Shown piece after piece: positions 15,789 through 26,411 of a stretch of DNA of 64,000 nucleotides. A program made the position numbers and the translations under genes. How positions within the stretch are numbered: the stretch's first letter is position 1; each line of letters begins with the position of its first letter. The notes below the pieces were generated by a model. It did not search any database. It saw only the letters and a list, made by a program, of their open reading frames with translations, and was not told the origin of the DNA. Origin of the DNA: an uncultured Collinsella sp. (lineage in GTDB: Bacteria > Actinomycetota > Coriobacteriia > Coriobacteriales > Coriobacteriaceae); assembly GCA_959599095.1 (NCBI GenBank), contig CAUGGC010000004.1:43090-107089 (forward strand). The letters run 5' to 3'.

Positions 15789-15941
15789 AAAACTATGTCG
15801 GTTTACTACGATGAATTCGACATCCCCGACCATGACTGCATTTTTCTAAATATTGCAAGCGTTTTACCTGCGGTTTTGCAAGCGCGCAATTTGCTGTGGT
15901 CGAAGGTAGGCGATTCATCGTAGTAAATCGGTATAGTTTTG
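15789..15941 (+). repeat. Family A palindromic element, copy 3
   Basis: Arm 15789-15819 pairs with arm 15911-15940, with several G-T style exchanges that keep pairing. The core has CCCCGACCATGACTGCA and GCTGTGGTCGAAGG (CGACCA/TGGTCG can pair) plus ACCTGCGGTTTTGC, matching the cores at 526-691 and 788-947. Between echF and a response regulator gene. Confidence 0.75.
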
Positions 15942-16001
15942 AAATGGCATTAAATCGGTAGCAGCCATTTTGTCATGCCGGGCTGATCGGTCTTTGGGTA
16001 A

Positions 16002-16631
16002 TTACCCTCGCAGGTAGGCGATGGCGATCTGTGTGCGGTTGCGCAGGCCCATTTTGGCCAGGATCGAGCTGATGTGGTTGCGCACGGTGCCTTCGCCCAT
16101 ATAGGCGGTGGCGGCAATCTCCTTGTTGTCGAGGCCGCGGGCGATGAGCTCAGCGACTTCGAACTCGCGGTCGGTCAGGCTGGCGAAGGCTGCGGGCCGG
16201 CGGAGCGTGCCCGCCTCAACGCCCGTTCCGTCAAAGTTGATATCCTCGATCGCCTTACCCTCGAGCACGCGTTTGCCGTCCATGACCTGCGCCAACGCTG
16301 GCGGGATGGCGGCGACATCGGTTTTAATCAGGTAGCCGCGGGCGCCCAGTTTGAGCGCCGACACAATGTACTCGTCATCCGAGAATGTCGTCAGAAACAC
16401 CACGCGCGCTGCAGGGTCGCGCTCAAGAATCTCGTGTGCGGCCGAAAGGCCGTCGTGTCCCGGCATCTGGATGTCGAGCAGTGCGATATCGGGTGCGTGT
16501 TCGGCGTAGAGCGCCACCGCGTCGTTGCCGTTGGCACCGGTGCCCACCACTTCGATCTGTGGCTGGGCGCCCAGGATAATCTTGAGCGAATCGACCACCA
16601 AGCGGTCGTCGTCGACAACGATGAGCCTCAT
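16002..16631 (-). CDS. LuxR/NarL-family response regulator
   Basis: 209 aa. Receiver domain 1-~120 has phospho-acceptor Asp in ALLDIQMPG (about residue 53), acidic pocket VVDDD, Thr in FLTTF and Lys in LIKTD. C-terminal HTH: LTDREFEVAELIARGLDNKE...GEGTVRNHISSILAKMGLRNR. Its ATG overlaps the kinase stop as ATGA, so the pair is translationally coupled. Likely controls the divergent ABC exporter genes; this is inferred from position only. Confidence 0.93.
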   Translation of the reverse strand: MRLIVVDDDRLVVDSLKIILGAQPQIEVVGTGANGNDAVALYAEHAPDIALLDIQMPGHDGLSAAHEILERDPAARVVFLTTFSDDEYIVSALKLGARGYLIKTDVAAIPPALAQVMDGKRVLEGKAIEDINFDGTGVEAGTLRRPAAFASLTDREFEVAELIARGLDNKEIAATAYMGEGTVRNHISSILAKMGLRNRTQIAIAYLRG

Positions 16632-17773
16632 CGGCCCTCATCTCCTTGCTGTTTGGGAACGGTGGCAAACACACGCCAGCCGCCGGCGCCGGCACGCGGG
16701 CCGGCGGTGAAGGTGCCGCCAAGCGCCTCGATGCGCTCGCGCATGGAGGCGAGCCCCATGCCCTCTGCGGTGCCGCGGCCGCTTGCTTGGACCTCACCCA
16801 CGCCATCGTCGGTAACAATGAGCTGGTAAAACGACGGATGCTCCATGCACCGTACGGTGACGGTCTGGGCGCAAGCGTGGCGCATGGTATTGGAGAGCGC
16901 TTCGCGCAGGACCGCTGCAAAGCAGTTGGCGACGTTTGCGGGCGCATGTTCGGCCATAACTTCAAGCTCAATCTGCGGGCCGCCGTCCGAGCGTGTGCCT
17001 TCGACAATGCGTTCGAGCTGCACGGAAAGGTCGACGGCGTTGTCGTTGAGCGCGTGGACGCTGGTGCGCACAAGCTGGAGCGCCTCGTCAACCGTGCGTT
17101 TAACGTCGGCGAAATCGGCGGCGACGCCAGGCTCGTCGGCGTGGACCACGCGTAGGGCTTCGGCCTGCAGTGAGGCGCGCGTGAGCTGGTGCCCGACGTT
17201 ATCGTGGATCTCGCGCGCGATGCGGGCGCGTTCGGCGAGCGTCGCGAGCTCGACTTCGTAGTCCTGGCGATCGGCAAGATCGCGGTTGCGCGCCTCGAGC
17301 GCGAGGGCTCGTTCCTGCAGCTCGTCGCGGGTGCGGCGCATGCGCCGCTGCTCGCGCTCCAACTGGGCGGTGCGTAGCGATAGCAAGGTGGCGGCAACCG
17401 AAAGGATGGCGGTTAACAGCAGCGTTCGGGTGGTGAGCACGCCACCACGAAGGTCCGCGACAAGCGCGCAGACAAACACGGCGCCAATCGCCAGCGCGGG
17501 CCAGATTCGTTCACGGCGAACGCGTCGCGCGATGTCATAGAGAGCGAGAGGCGCAAACGGCACAAACGGCGGCACGAAGACAGCCGCGATGATGCAGGCG
17601 TAGCTCGCGGCCTCGCTCACACGGCGGGCGCGGTTTCCCTGTACGACCTCGGCCAGCGAGGTGGCAATAACGCCAAGGCAAAACGCCGCGACCAGGCGAG
17701 CGTCCACAGCAAGACCCATGGCGGCCGCAATACAGCACGCCAGCACGATCGATTTGTCGAAAAGCCTGTTCAT
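16628..17773 (-). CDS. Membrane sensor histidine kinase, HisKA_3 type
   Basis: 381 aa from ATG 17773; in-frame upstream sequence is not kinase-like. N-terminal ~150 residues hold about four to five short membrane helices with almost no extracellular loop. A coiled coil follows, then the phospho-acceptor REIHDNVGHQLTRASL and an HATPase domain (REALSNTMRHA, DDGVGE, GMGLASMRERIEALGG). A TACAAT hexamer lies at 17780-17785 on the coding strand, about six bases before the ATG, so the mRNA may be leaderless. Partner of the adjacent regulator. Confidence 0.9.
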   Translation of the reverse strand: MNRLFDKSIVLACCIAAAMGLAVDARLVAAFCLGVIATSLAEVVQGNRARRVSEAASYACIIAAVFVPPFVPFAPLALYDIARRVRRERIWPALAIGAVFVCALVADLRGGVLTTRTLLLTAILSVAATLLSLRTAQLEREQRRMRRTRDELQERALALEARNRDLADRQDYEVELATLAERARIAREIHDNVGHQLTRASLQAEALRVVHADEPGVAADFADVKRTVDEALQLVRTSVHALNDNAVDLSVQLERIVEGTRSDGGPQIELEVMAEHAPANVANCFAAVLREALSNTMRHACAQTVTVRCMEHPSFYQLIVTDDGVGEVQASGRGTAEGMGLASMRERIEALGGTFTAGPRAGAGGWRVFATVPKQQGDEGR

Positions 17774-17970
17774 ACGGGTATTGTACGCGAAGCCGCGCGT
17801 GGTGGAGGGACCGCCTGCGCAACCGTGACATTCCTCCCACGCGGCAAAGCGGGGACGTCGGCAGGCCGCACGGCCAAGCTCCGCACTCGTGACAAAGCTC
17901 ACTGGTGCGCGCCGCTCGCTCCTGCGATGATGCAATCGTACCGGGCCGCAATCAACAGAAGGGCCGCCTC

Positions 17971-18909
17971 ATGACAGACATCGTCCACGTCGAAAACCTC
18001 GTCAAGCGCTACGACGACCTTATCGCGCTCGACCACTTTAGCCTGAGCATCGCCCCCGGCGAGATCTTTGGCCTGCTGGGCCCCAACGGCTCGGGCAAGA
18101 CCACGTCCATCAACTGCATTCTGCAGCTGCTCGCCTACGACAAAGGCACCATCGAGCTGTTCGGCGAGCCCATGACGCCCGCCCGCTACGACCTCAAGCG
18201 CCGCATCGGTGTGGTGCCGCAGCAGGTGGCGGTGTTTGACGAGCTTACGGTGCGCGAGAACATCGACTATTTCTGCAGCCTTTACGTCAACGACCGCAAG
18301 CGCCGCCGCGCGCTGGTGGACGAGGCGATCGACTTTGTCGGGCTGGGCGACTTTACCAAGTTTCGCCCCGGCAAGCTCTCGGGCGGCCTGGCGCGTCGCC
18401 TCAACATCGCCTGCGGTATCGCGCACAAGCCCGAGCTCATCTTCTTTGACGAGCCCACGGTGGCGGTCGACCCGCAGAGCCGCAACGCCATCCTGGAGGG
18501 CATCTGCCGCCTGCGCGACGAGGGCGCCACGGTGGTGTATACCAGCCATTACATGGAGGAAGTCGAGCAGATTTGCAGCCGCATCATGATCATGGACGGC
18601 GGACGTGTGCTGGCGCAGGGCACCAATGACGAGCTCAAACGCATGATTCAAATGGGCGAGCGCGTGACTGTCGAGGTCAGCGCCGTAGAGACCGCCACGG
18701 TCGAGCGGCTGCGCGCCCTCGAGCACGTGCTTTCGGTTGAGTTGTCCGGCGGCGAGCTCGTCTGCACCTGCGAAGCGAGCCCGCACAATTTGGTCGACAT
18801 CCTCGACACGCTGCGCGCCGCCGATGTGGCGCTCGGCCGCGTGTGGAGCGAGCCGCCGACCCTCAACGACGTGTTCCTCGAGATCACCGGCCGCGAGCTG
18901 CGCGACTAG
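17971..18909 (+). CDS. ABC-2 exporter ATPase
   Basis: 312 aa. Walker A GPNGSGKT, Q loop PQQ, signature LSGGLARRLN, Walker B LIFFDEPTVAVD, switch His in YTSHYMEE. A ~90-residue C-terminal extension is typical of drug or peptide exporter ATPases of the DRA/NatA group. It starts a three-gene operon with two permeases, divergent from the two-component pair. Such sets usually respond to and export antimicrobial compounds; substrate unknown. Confidence 0.92.
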   Translation: MTDIVHVENLVKRYDDLIALDHFSLSIAPGEIFGLLGPNGSGKTTSINCILQLLAYDKGTIELFGEPMTPARYDLKRRIGVVPQQVAVFDELTVRENIDYFCSLYVNDRKRRRALVDEAIDFVGLGDFTKFRPGKLSGGLARRLNIACGIAHKPELIFFDEPTVAVDPQSRNAILEGICRLRDEGATVVYTSHYMEEVEQICSRIMIMDGGRVLAQGTNDELKRMIQMGERVTVEVSAVETATVERLRALEHVLSVELSGGELVCTCEASPHNLVDILDTLRAADVALGRVWSEPPTLNDVFLEITGRELRD

Positions 18910-18918
18910 GGGGCAGCC

Positions 18919-20106
18919 ATGTTCAACACCATTATCATCACGGTCAAAACGCTGCTGCGCCGGCCGAGCACGTGGGTCTGGGGCGCCCTCTTTCCCATCG
19001 CGCTTTCCACGATGTTCATGTTTATGTTTGCGAACCTGAGCTCCGACGGCACGGTCGACCCGGTGCCGGTTGCCGTCGTGGCGGACAAGGTCTGGGACGC
19101 TTCGACCTTTAAGGATGTGGCGACGTCGCTTGCCAAGGAAGGCGACGACCAGCTGCTCGAGATCCACGAGCTCGACGACGCAGCCGATGCGAACCGTGCG
19201 CTCAAGGCCGGTGAGGTCGCGGGTATCTATACGGTCGACGCTGCGGGCACGCCCAAGCTCACACTGCTATCGAGCTACGACAGCTCGCGCGCATCATCGG
19301 TGCTCACCGATCGCAGCATCCTGGAGACGGTGGCAAGCTCGTATACACAAAATGCCGAGCTCATGTCCCAGATTGCCCAGGACAACCCGGCGGCGCTCGC
19401 CGACCCCGAGGCGGTTGCGCGCGCCCTGTCGCTCGAGGGCGGCACCCGCCGCGTAAGCCTGACACGCACCACACCCGACGGCACGGTCATCTACTATTAC
19501 GCGCTCTTTGGCCTGGTCGCGATGATGTCTGCCGAGTTTGCCGCCTTGAGCGTCATCGACCTGCAGCCCAATCTGTCGGGTCTTGGCGCGCGTCGCTGCG
19601 TGGGCGGTCTTTCCAAAACGGCGTCGCTGGCCGGTATCTTTGTGGGCTCGTGGCTGGTCTCCTTTGCCTCGATGGCGATCGCGATCGGCTACGTGCGTCT
19701 GGTCGTGGGCGTCGACTTTGGCGGGCGCGAGGGGCTGTGTTTGGTGGGCGGCGCCGCTTCCGCGCTTGCCGCCACGGGCTTGGGACTCTTTGTGGGCACG
19801 CTTCCCGTTAAGGGCGGCAAGGCGTCCAAGTCTGGCATCCTCACGGGCTTTGCCACTACGTGCGCCCTGTTCGCCGGCCTCTACGGCGAGCCAGCGATGG
19901 CGCTTGCCGACGACGTCGCCCGCGCCTGCCCGGCTGAGTGCTGGCTCAACCCCGTCAAGCTTATCTGCGACATGTTCAACCGCCTGTATTTCTTTGAAGA
20001 CTTGGGGCCTTTTGCCGTTCGCGCGGGCGCGCTGGTCCTCATGACGCTGGTGTTTGTTGCCGCCGCCACGCTGATTTTTGGAAGGAGCCGCTATGAGCAC
20101 CTTTAA
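18919..20106 (+). CDS. ABC-2 type permease
   Basis: 395 aa. One N-terminal membrane helix (about residues 18-36), an extracytoplasmic domain of ~160 residues, then five to six helices, the ABC-2 layout. Its last bases overlap the next permease gene, whose ATG lies 14 bp before this stop. Confidence 0.85.
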   Translation: MFNTIIITVKTLLRRPSTWVWGALFPIALSTMFMFMFANLSSDGTVDPVPVAVVADKVWDASTFKDVATSLAKEGDDQLLEIHELDDAADANRALKAGEVAGIYTVDAAGTPKLTLLSSYDSSRASSVLTDRSILETVASSYTQNAELMSQIAQDNPAALADPEAVARALSLEGGTRRVSLTRTTPDGTVIYYYALFGLVAMMSAEFAALSVIDLQPNLSGLGARRCVGGLSKTASLAGIFVGSWLVSFASMAIAIGYVRLVVGVDFGGREGLCLVGGAASALAATGLGLFVGTLPVKGGKASKSGILTGFATTCALFAGLYGEPAMALADDVARACPAECWLNPVKLICDMFNRLYFFEDLGPFAVRAGALVLMTLVFVAAATLIFGRSRYEHL

Positions 20107-21298
20107 GACCGCGCTTCGCATGGCGCTGGCGCACCCGTTCTACCTGCTCATCTATACGGTGTTCATTTCGCTGATGGGCGTATTCATCGCGGCATCCGTG
20201 AGCTGGAACTCGTCGCAGCTCACCGAGTACAAGCCCTACGACGCCAACGTGATCGTGGTCGACCGCGATGGCAGTGATCTTTCACTTGCGCTCACCAAGC
20301 ACCTAGGTTCGCGGTTTGACCTGGTCACGGGCGTCGGCGATGACACGTACGACCTTGCGGACGCGCTCTCCAAGAGCAACAGCGCCAAGGGCAGCGCCGA
20401 CTGCGTGTTCTTTATCCCGGAGGGGTTCGAGGACGACCTGGTCGCGGCTGCCCGCGCGGGGGAGTCCCTGCCCAAGCTCGATGTGACCTACGGTGCCGGC
20501 ACCATGGCGGCGGCGCTTTCGTCTGCCGAGGCTTCGCGCTGGATCTCGCTCGCGGGCGCTGCGGCGGCGCTTGAGCCCGCTGCTTCTAACGGCGACGTTG
20601 CCAAGGCTGCCGAACACGCGGCCACCGAGCGTGCCGAGGTCGAGATCGAGCAGGTCAAGGTCGACTCGACTGCCGCCGCCACGCTCGAGTCGTACTTCAA
20701 CTTTGGCGCGTACGCGATCATCTCGTCGGTCATCGTGTCGGTGGGACTGGTGTTCTCGGGCATGAACGAGCCCGAGCGTGTGCGCCGCATGGAGGCCGGC
20801 CCGGTCTCCGAGCGCCAGCGCTCGCTTGCCGTGTTTGCGGCCGCCGCCGTGCTCACCGTCTGCATCTGGTTTGTGTCGAGCATGATGGGCGTCGTGGGCT
20901 TTGCCGGCGCGGTTGCCGAGGTCGGCGTGGGTCGTGTGTGCCTGGCGCTGTCGGCGACGTTTGCCCTGGCGTGCACGCCTCTGGCCGTTGGCTTTGCGCT
21001 GTCGAGCCTGGGTGCGCGCGAGGAGCTGCTTAACGGTGTGGGCAACCTGCTCGGCATGCTCATGACGTTTTTGGGCGGCGCTTGGATGCCGCTGTCGCTG
21101 ATGGGCTCGGCCGTGCAGACGGTGGCGCACTTTGTGCCGACGTATTGGGTGAACGACGCGATTGGCAAGGCGCTCGCTTCGGATCTGACGTCCACCGTGT
21201 TGGGTGACATCGCCTGCGACCTGGGCGTCACCGTGCTCTTCGCCGCCGCCATTGCCGCCGTAGGCCTGGCCCTCTCACGCGCCAAATCCCGCGCCTAG
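20093..21298 (+). CDS. ABC-2 type permease
   Basis: 401 aa from ATG 20093 (AAGGAG upstream). Same layout as the preceding permease: one helix near residues 14-34, a ~180-residue external domain, and five C-terminal helices including a conserved FLGGAWMPLSLMG turn. The two permeases probably form a heterodimer with the ATPase upstream. Confidence 0.85.
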   Translation: MSTFKTALRMALAHPFYLLIYTVFISLMGVFIAASVSWNSSQLTEYKPYDANVIVVDRDGSDLSLALTKHLGSRFDLVTGVGDDTYDLADALSKSNSAKGSADCVFFIPEGFEDDLVAAARAGESLPKLDVTYGAGTMAAALSSAEASRWISLAGAAAALEPAASNGDVAKAAEHAATERAEVEIEQVKVDSTAAATLESYFNFGAYAIISSVIVSVGLVFSGMNEPERVRRMEAGPVSERQRSLAVFAAAAVLTVCIWFVSSMMGVVGFAGAVAEVGVGRVCLALSATFALACTPLAVGFALSSLGAREELLNGVGNLLGMLMTFLGGAWMPLSLMGSAVQTVAHFVPTYWVNDAIGKALASDLTSTVLGDIACDLGVTVLFAAAIAAVGLALSRAKSRA

Positions 21299-21391
21299 TC
21301 TGAAATAAATCCTAGGCCTCGCCCCAAAATAGTTCGCCAAGGTTTACTATTACGTTCATAAAGTAGTACTAGGCTAACAATGGGGGATACC

Positions 21392-22105
<714 letters not shown>

Positions 22106-22113
22106 ACGGCGCC

Positions 22114-24780
22114 ATGACACCTCTCGCAAAACGTCTCCCACGCGAGTTGCGCCGCAATATCGGCAAGTACCTGGGCATCTTTTTGCTTATGTGCGGAAGC
22201 ATCGCTCTCACCTCGGGCTTTTTGCTCGCAGCCCACTCCATCGGCTGCCTTATCGACGACATGCGCGATGCGTACACGATCGAGGACGGCCGCGTGACCA
22301 CTTCCTTCGAGGCCACCAAAGACCAGCTCAAGGCCGCCGAGGATGCAGCCGGCGACGTCGGCGGCGTCGCGCTCTACAAGAATTTCTCCATCGACGCCAT
22401 GGTCAAAAAGACCGCCGGCGACGACGGCACCAAGCGCACGCTGCGCACCTATGCGCATCGCACCAAGGTCGATATCGCGTCCTACTGCGAAGGTAGGCGG
22501 CCTAAGGCGGACGACGAGGTGGCCATCGACCGCGTCTTCGCCACCAATAACAACCTGTCCGTGGGCGATAAAGTCGAGCTCGAGGGTCGCACCTACACCA
22601 TCTGCGGCATCATGACTCAGCCCGATAGCCAGGCGCTGTTCCTCAACAACTCCGACTTTACGGTGAACACCATCACCTATGGCGTGGCCGAGGTCACCGA
22701 CGCCGGCTTTGCCGCGCTCGAGGATGCCGGCGGCGCGCCTGCCTACACATACTCCTTTACCTTTACCGATCGCGACCTCCCCACCGCGGATCGCATCGAT
22801 GCGGAGCAGGATATGGTCGAGGCGCTGACCGATGCCGATGCGCGCGTGGATGACCTCATCGACGCCGATTCCAACCAGGGCATTGGCTACGCGCGCGACG
22901 ACGTAGACGGCGACTCCATGATGTGGACGACGTTGCTCGACATCATCATCGTGATCATGGCGTTTATCTTTGTGGTCCTTACCGACGCCACCATCGAGGA
23001 GGAGAGCGCCATCATCGGCACGCTGCTCGCCAGCGGCTATCGTCGACGCGAGATCGTGCTGCACTACCTGGCACTTCCCGCCATAGTGGGCGTGGTCGCG
23101 GCGCTTTTGGGCACGGCGCTCGGCGTTGCGTTCTTTACCGAGCCCATGCGCGGCCTCTATTACGGCTCGTACAGCCTGCCGCCCTTCCAGGTGTACTGGA
23201 GCTGGGAGATCTTTGTGAAGTGCGCCGTGGTTCCCGCCGCCGCGCTTATCCTCATTACGCTGGTGGGCCTGCTCCGCAAAATGGGCAAGACGCCGTTGCA
23301 GTTCCTCCGTCACGAGGCGGGCGGCAAGTCGGGCACCAAGCGCGGCCTGCAGCTGCCGGAGCGCATGGGCTTTGTCTCGCGCTTCCGCCTGCGCATCTTC
23401 CTGCGTAATCTGGGCAACTTCGCCACGCTTTTCGTGGGCATTGCGTTTGCCTCGCTGCTACTGCTCTTTGGCCTGGCGATTCTGCCCACGATGACGCACT
23501 ACGCGGACAACCTCGAGACAAGCCTGGTCGCCGAGCACCAGTACACGCTCAAGGCCCCGCTGGAACTCGAGGGCACCGCCGAGGAGCGCGAGCAGTGGTC
23601 GGCACTCGAGCGCTTGCAGTCGGTTGACGGCGCACTGCTTTCTGCCGCTCAGGATGCCGATGACGAGCTTGACGACGCGGCCGATGCAGCGCAGGCAGCA
23701 GCCGATGCCGCGACCAGCGCTCCGTCTGCCGAGAGCCTGGCCGCGGCGCAGGACGCGCTCGCCAAGGTCCAGGACAAGAAGGATGCGCTTTATGCGCGCC
23801 TCGATGACCTTGCCGATGCCCTCGGCTGCGACCGCGACGAGGCTATCGACCTGATCGACAAGGCCTCTAAGATCGACACTGACAACGATGATATCCACCC
23901 GGTCAATACGACCGACAACGGCGCGGGCGCAATCGCGCAGGCCGAGAAATATGCCGTTTACCAGCTGCAATACGACCGCGGCGATGGTAATGGGCAGGAG
24001 ACGATTTCCGTCTACGGCATCTCGCCCAACTCGCGCTATTGGAAAGATCTCAACGTCGGCGATGGGCGCGTTGTCTTTGGCGGTGGCTTGCTCGACAAGT
24101 TTGGCTGGAGCGAGGGACAGAAGGTCACGCTCGGCGACAAGTGCGAGGGCAAGGACTATTCGCTGGAGTACATGGGCAAGGACTGTGCCTGGGGCTCCAA
24201 GTCGGACATGAATATCTATATGAGCATCGATGACTTTAACGAGCTGTTCGGCAATGACGCCACCTACTTTAACGGCTATGTGAGCGACGAGAAGCTCGAC
24301 CTCGATGCTCGTTACTTTGCCGGCGACACCACGCCCGACGACATGCGGGCCGTGGGCGACCAGTTCATCGGCATGATGAGCAAAATGATCGGCATGATGG
24401 TTGGCCTCGCGGTGTTTATCTTCCTGCTGTTTATGTATCTACTGACCAAGGCTGTGATCGACCACAGCGCCCGTTCGATTAGCTATATGAAAGTCTTTGG
24501 CTATCGCGATAGCGAGATCTCGCATCTGTACATCCGCTCGATCACGCTGTGCGTGGCGGCGTCGCTCGTGCTGAGTCTGCCGGTCATTATTGGCTCGCTC
24601 ACGGCCATCTTCCGCTCGATGCTGCTCGCCTACAACGGCAATATCGAAATCTATGCGCCCGCTTGGTCCATGGTTGCATGCGTCGGCATTGGCTTTGCGA
24701 CCTACCTGGTCGTGGCGTTGCTGCACATGCGTTCCATCAAACGTGTGGGCCTGGCCGAAGCTCTCAAGGTGCAGGAGTAG
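22114..24780 (+). CDS. Large FtsX-family ABC permease
   Basis: 888 aa from ATG 22114. One N-terminal helix (about residues 20-40), an external domain of ~200 residues, a first FtsX three-helix block (about 275-390), and another helix near 440. A second external domain with an Ala/Asp-rich coiled coil (about 500-600) follows, then a final three-helix FtsX block (about 755-885). This double-FtsX layout is typical of Gram-positive permeases paired with MacB-like ATPases in peptide resistance or lipoprotein handling. Substrate unknown. The stop lies inside a Family E hairpin. Confidence 0.88.
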   Translation: MTPLAKRLPRELRRNIGKYLGIFLLMCGSIALTSGFLLAAHSIGCLIDDMRDAYTIEDGRVTTSFEATKDQLKAAEDAAGDVGGVALYKNFSIDAMVKKTAGDDGTKRTLRTYAHRTKVDIASYCEGRRPKADDEVAIDRVFATNNNLSVGDKVELEGRTYTICGIMTQPDSQALFLNNSDFTVNTITYGVAEVTDAGFAALEDAGGAPAYTYSFTFTDRDLPTADRIDAEQDMVEALTDADARVDDLIDADSNQGIGYARDDVDGDSMMWTTLLDIIIVIMAFIFVVLTDATIEEESAIIGTLLASGYRRREIVLHYLALPAIVGVVAALLGTALGVAFFTEPMRGLYYGSYSLPPFQVYWSWEIFVKCAVVPAAALILITLVGLLRKMGKTPLQFLRHEAGGKSGTKRGLQLPERMGFVSRFRLRIFLRNLGNFATLFVGIAFASLLLLFGLAILPTMTHYADNLETSLVAEHQYTLKAPLELEGTAEEREQWSALERLQSVDGALLSAAQDADDELDDAADAAQAAADAATSAPSAESLAAAQDALAKVQDKKDALYARLDDLADALGCDRDEAIDLIDKASKIDTDNDDIHPVNTTDNGAGAIAQAEKYAVYQLQYDRGDGNGQETISVYGISPNSRYWKDLNVGDGRVVFGGGLLDKFGWSEGQKVTLGDKCEGKDYSLEYMGKDCAWGSKSDMNIYMSIDDFNELFGNDATYFNGYVSDEKLDLDARYFAGDTTPDDMRAVGDQFIGMMSKMIGMMVGLAVFIFLLFMYLLTKAVIDHSARSISYMKVFGYRDSEISHLYIRSITLCVAASLVLSLPVIIGSLTAIFRSMLLAYNGNIEIYAPAWSMVACVGIGFATYLVVALLHMRSIKRVGLAEALKVQE

Positions 24781-24960
24781 TCATCGGGGACAGTCTTAAA
24801 CGACTAGTCATCGGGGACAGTCTTTGCTGACTTGCCGGCTCGCCGGCCGGCTGGAAAGGACTGTCCCTAGCTGCCGGCACTTGGGGACTGTCCCCAACTG
24901 CCGGGTGGCGAAAGAGTGTCCCCTGCGACTACTCATTTAAGAACATCCCCAATGACTAGG
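24775..24960. repeat. Nested GGGGAC palindromes (Family E, two units)
   Basis: Contains a Family E hairpin near 24775-24809 (TAGTC arm, GGGGACAGTCTTAA loop, GACTA arm), a larger hairpin 24813-24867 (GGGACAGTC..TTT against AAAGGACTGTCCC), and a reverse-oriented Family E unit near 24930-24960 (TCATT / AATGA arms). No gene between 24781 and 25041. The hairpins may also end transcription of the permease gene. Confidence 0.65.
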
Positions 24961-25041
24961 TGCCGTACTTGACTTTAACTCTGCTTTAACTGGTACCATC
25001 CTCTATGTCTGTAACGCCATATAGACCGAGGGGATAGATCT

Positions 25042-26247
25042 ATGACCGCAACTGCACCCGCAGCACCCGCTAAGGTGTACTTCACCAACCTGCGCACGCA
25101 TGCTCGCGAGAGCCAGCTCGACAAGCTCAAGCGCCTCATCCGTCACGCCGGAATTGAGCAGATCGACTTTGAGAACAAGTTCGTCGCCATCAAGATTCAC
25201 TTTGGCGAGCTGGGCAACCTGAGCTTTTTGCGCCCCAACTACGCCCGCGCCGTCGCGGACGTCGTGAAGGAGCTGGGCGGCAAGCCCTTCCTCACCGACT
25301 GCAATACGCTCTATGTCGGTAGCCGCAAAAACGCGCTCGAGCACATCGATACCGCCTACCAGAACGGCTTTACCCCGTATGCTACGGGTTGCCAGATCAT
25401 CATTGCCGACGGCCTCAAGGGCACCGACGAGGCGCTCGTCCCGGTCGAGGGCGGCGAGTACATGCACGAGGCCAAGATCGGTCAGGCGCTCATGGATGCC
25501 GATATCGTGATCAGCCTCACCCACTTTAAGGGCCATGAGCAGGCCGGTTTTGGCGGCGCCATGAAGAACCTGGGCATGGGAGGCGGCAGCCGTGCCGGCA
25601 AGATGGAGCAGCATGCCGCCGGCAAGCCGAACGTCGCGACCGAGCACTGCGTTGGCTGCCATGCCTGCGAAAAGATCTGCGCGCACAACGCTATCTCGTT
25701 CGACGGCACCCGCGAGCGCGAGCTTGCCAGCGGCGCTACTCGCACGGTGCACGTGGCTGCCATCGACCACGATCGCTGCGTGGGCTGCGGACGCTGCATT
25801 GCGGCATGCAACCAGGACTGCATCAAGCCCGGTTATGAGGCCGCGGCCGACGTGCTCAACTGCAAGATCGCCGAGTATACGAAGGCCGTCGTCGACGGCC
25901 GCCCGAGCTTCCACATCTCGCTTGCCATGGACATCAGTCCCAACTGCGACTGCCATCCTGAAAACGATACGCCTATCGTCAACGACATCGGCATGTTCGC
26001 GAGCTTCGACCCGGTCGCCATCGACCAGGCCTGCGCCGACGCCGTCATGGCGTCTGAGCCGCTGCCCAACACCGAGCTCACCGATAGCGCGGCCAAGATG
26101 GAGCACAACCACGAGCATCTGGAGGGCGAGCAGGCCAAGGATCCCTTCTGCATCACGCATCCCGACACCGACTGGCGCGTGTGCATCGCGCACGCCGAGA
26201 AGATCGGCCTGGGCACGAGCAAGTACGAGCTCATCGAGGTCAAGTAG
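25042..26247 (+). CDS. DUF362-domain 4Fe-4S protein
   Basis: 401 aa. Two ferredoxin-type motifs, CVGCHACEKICAH (about residues 205-217) and CVGCGRCIAACNQDC (about 246-260), lie inside a DUF362 fold (VAIKIHFGELGN, ISLTHFKGHEQAGFGGAMKNLGMG). The last ~60 residues are a His/Asp-rich tail. The family is linked to redox chemistry in anaerobes, but no reaction is established. GAGGGGA precedes the ATG. Monocistronic. Confidence 0.85.
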   Translation: MTATAPAAPAKVYFTNLRTHARESQLDKLKRLIRHAGIEQIDFENKFVAIKIHFGELGNLSFLRPNYARAVADVVKELGGKPFLTDCNTLYVGSRKNALEHIDTAYQNGFTPYATGCQIIIADGLKGTDEALVPVEGGEYMHEAKIGQALMDADIVISLTHFKGHEQAGFGGAMKNLGMGGGSRAGKMEQHAAGKPNVATEHCVGCHACEKICAHNAISFDGTRERELASGATRTVHVAAIDHDRCVGCGRCIAACNQDCIKPGYEAAADVLNCKIAEYTKAVVDGRPSFHISLAMDISPNCDCHPENDTPIVNDIGMFASFDPVAIDQACADAVMASEPLPNTELTDSAAKMEHNHEHLEGEQAKDPFCITHPDTDWRVCIAHAEKIGLGTSKYELIEVK

Positions 26248-26293
26248 CGTCGTCCTATTGGACAAACCAAGCGCCTTTGTGGCGTTAGTTGAG

Positions 26294-26336
26294 TAAAAGC
26301 CGCCCACGAGCACAACGCTCGCGGGCGGCTTTTCAG
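26294..26336. terminator. Bidirectional intrinsic terminator
   Basis: AAAAGCCGCCC..GAGC pairs with GCTC..GGGCGGCTTTT, with A and T tracts on both sides. It can serve the DUF362 gene and the convergent hydrolase gene. Confidence 0.9.
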
Positions 26337-26411
26337 AAGTGCGGTGAAAAATCGAATACCGCCGACCACAAACCGATTTTTGGCAACAAAACCCCAGACG
26401 TTGCTTTTTGC

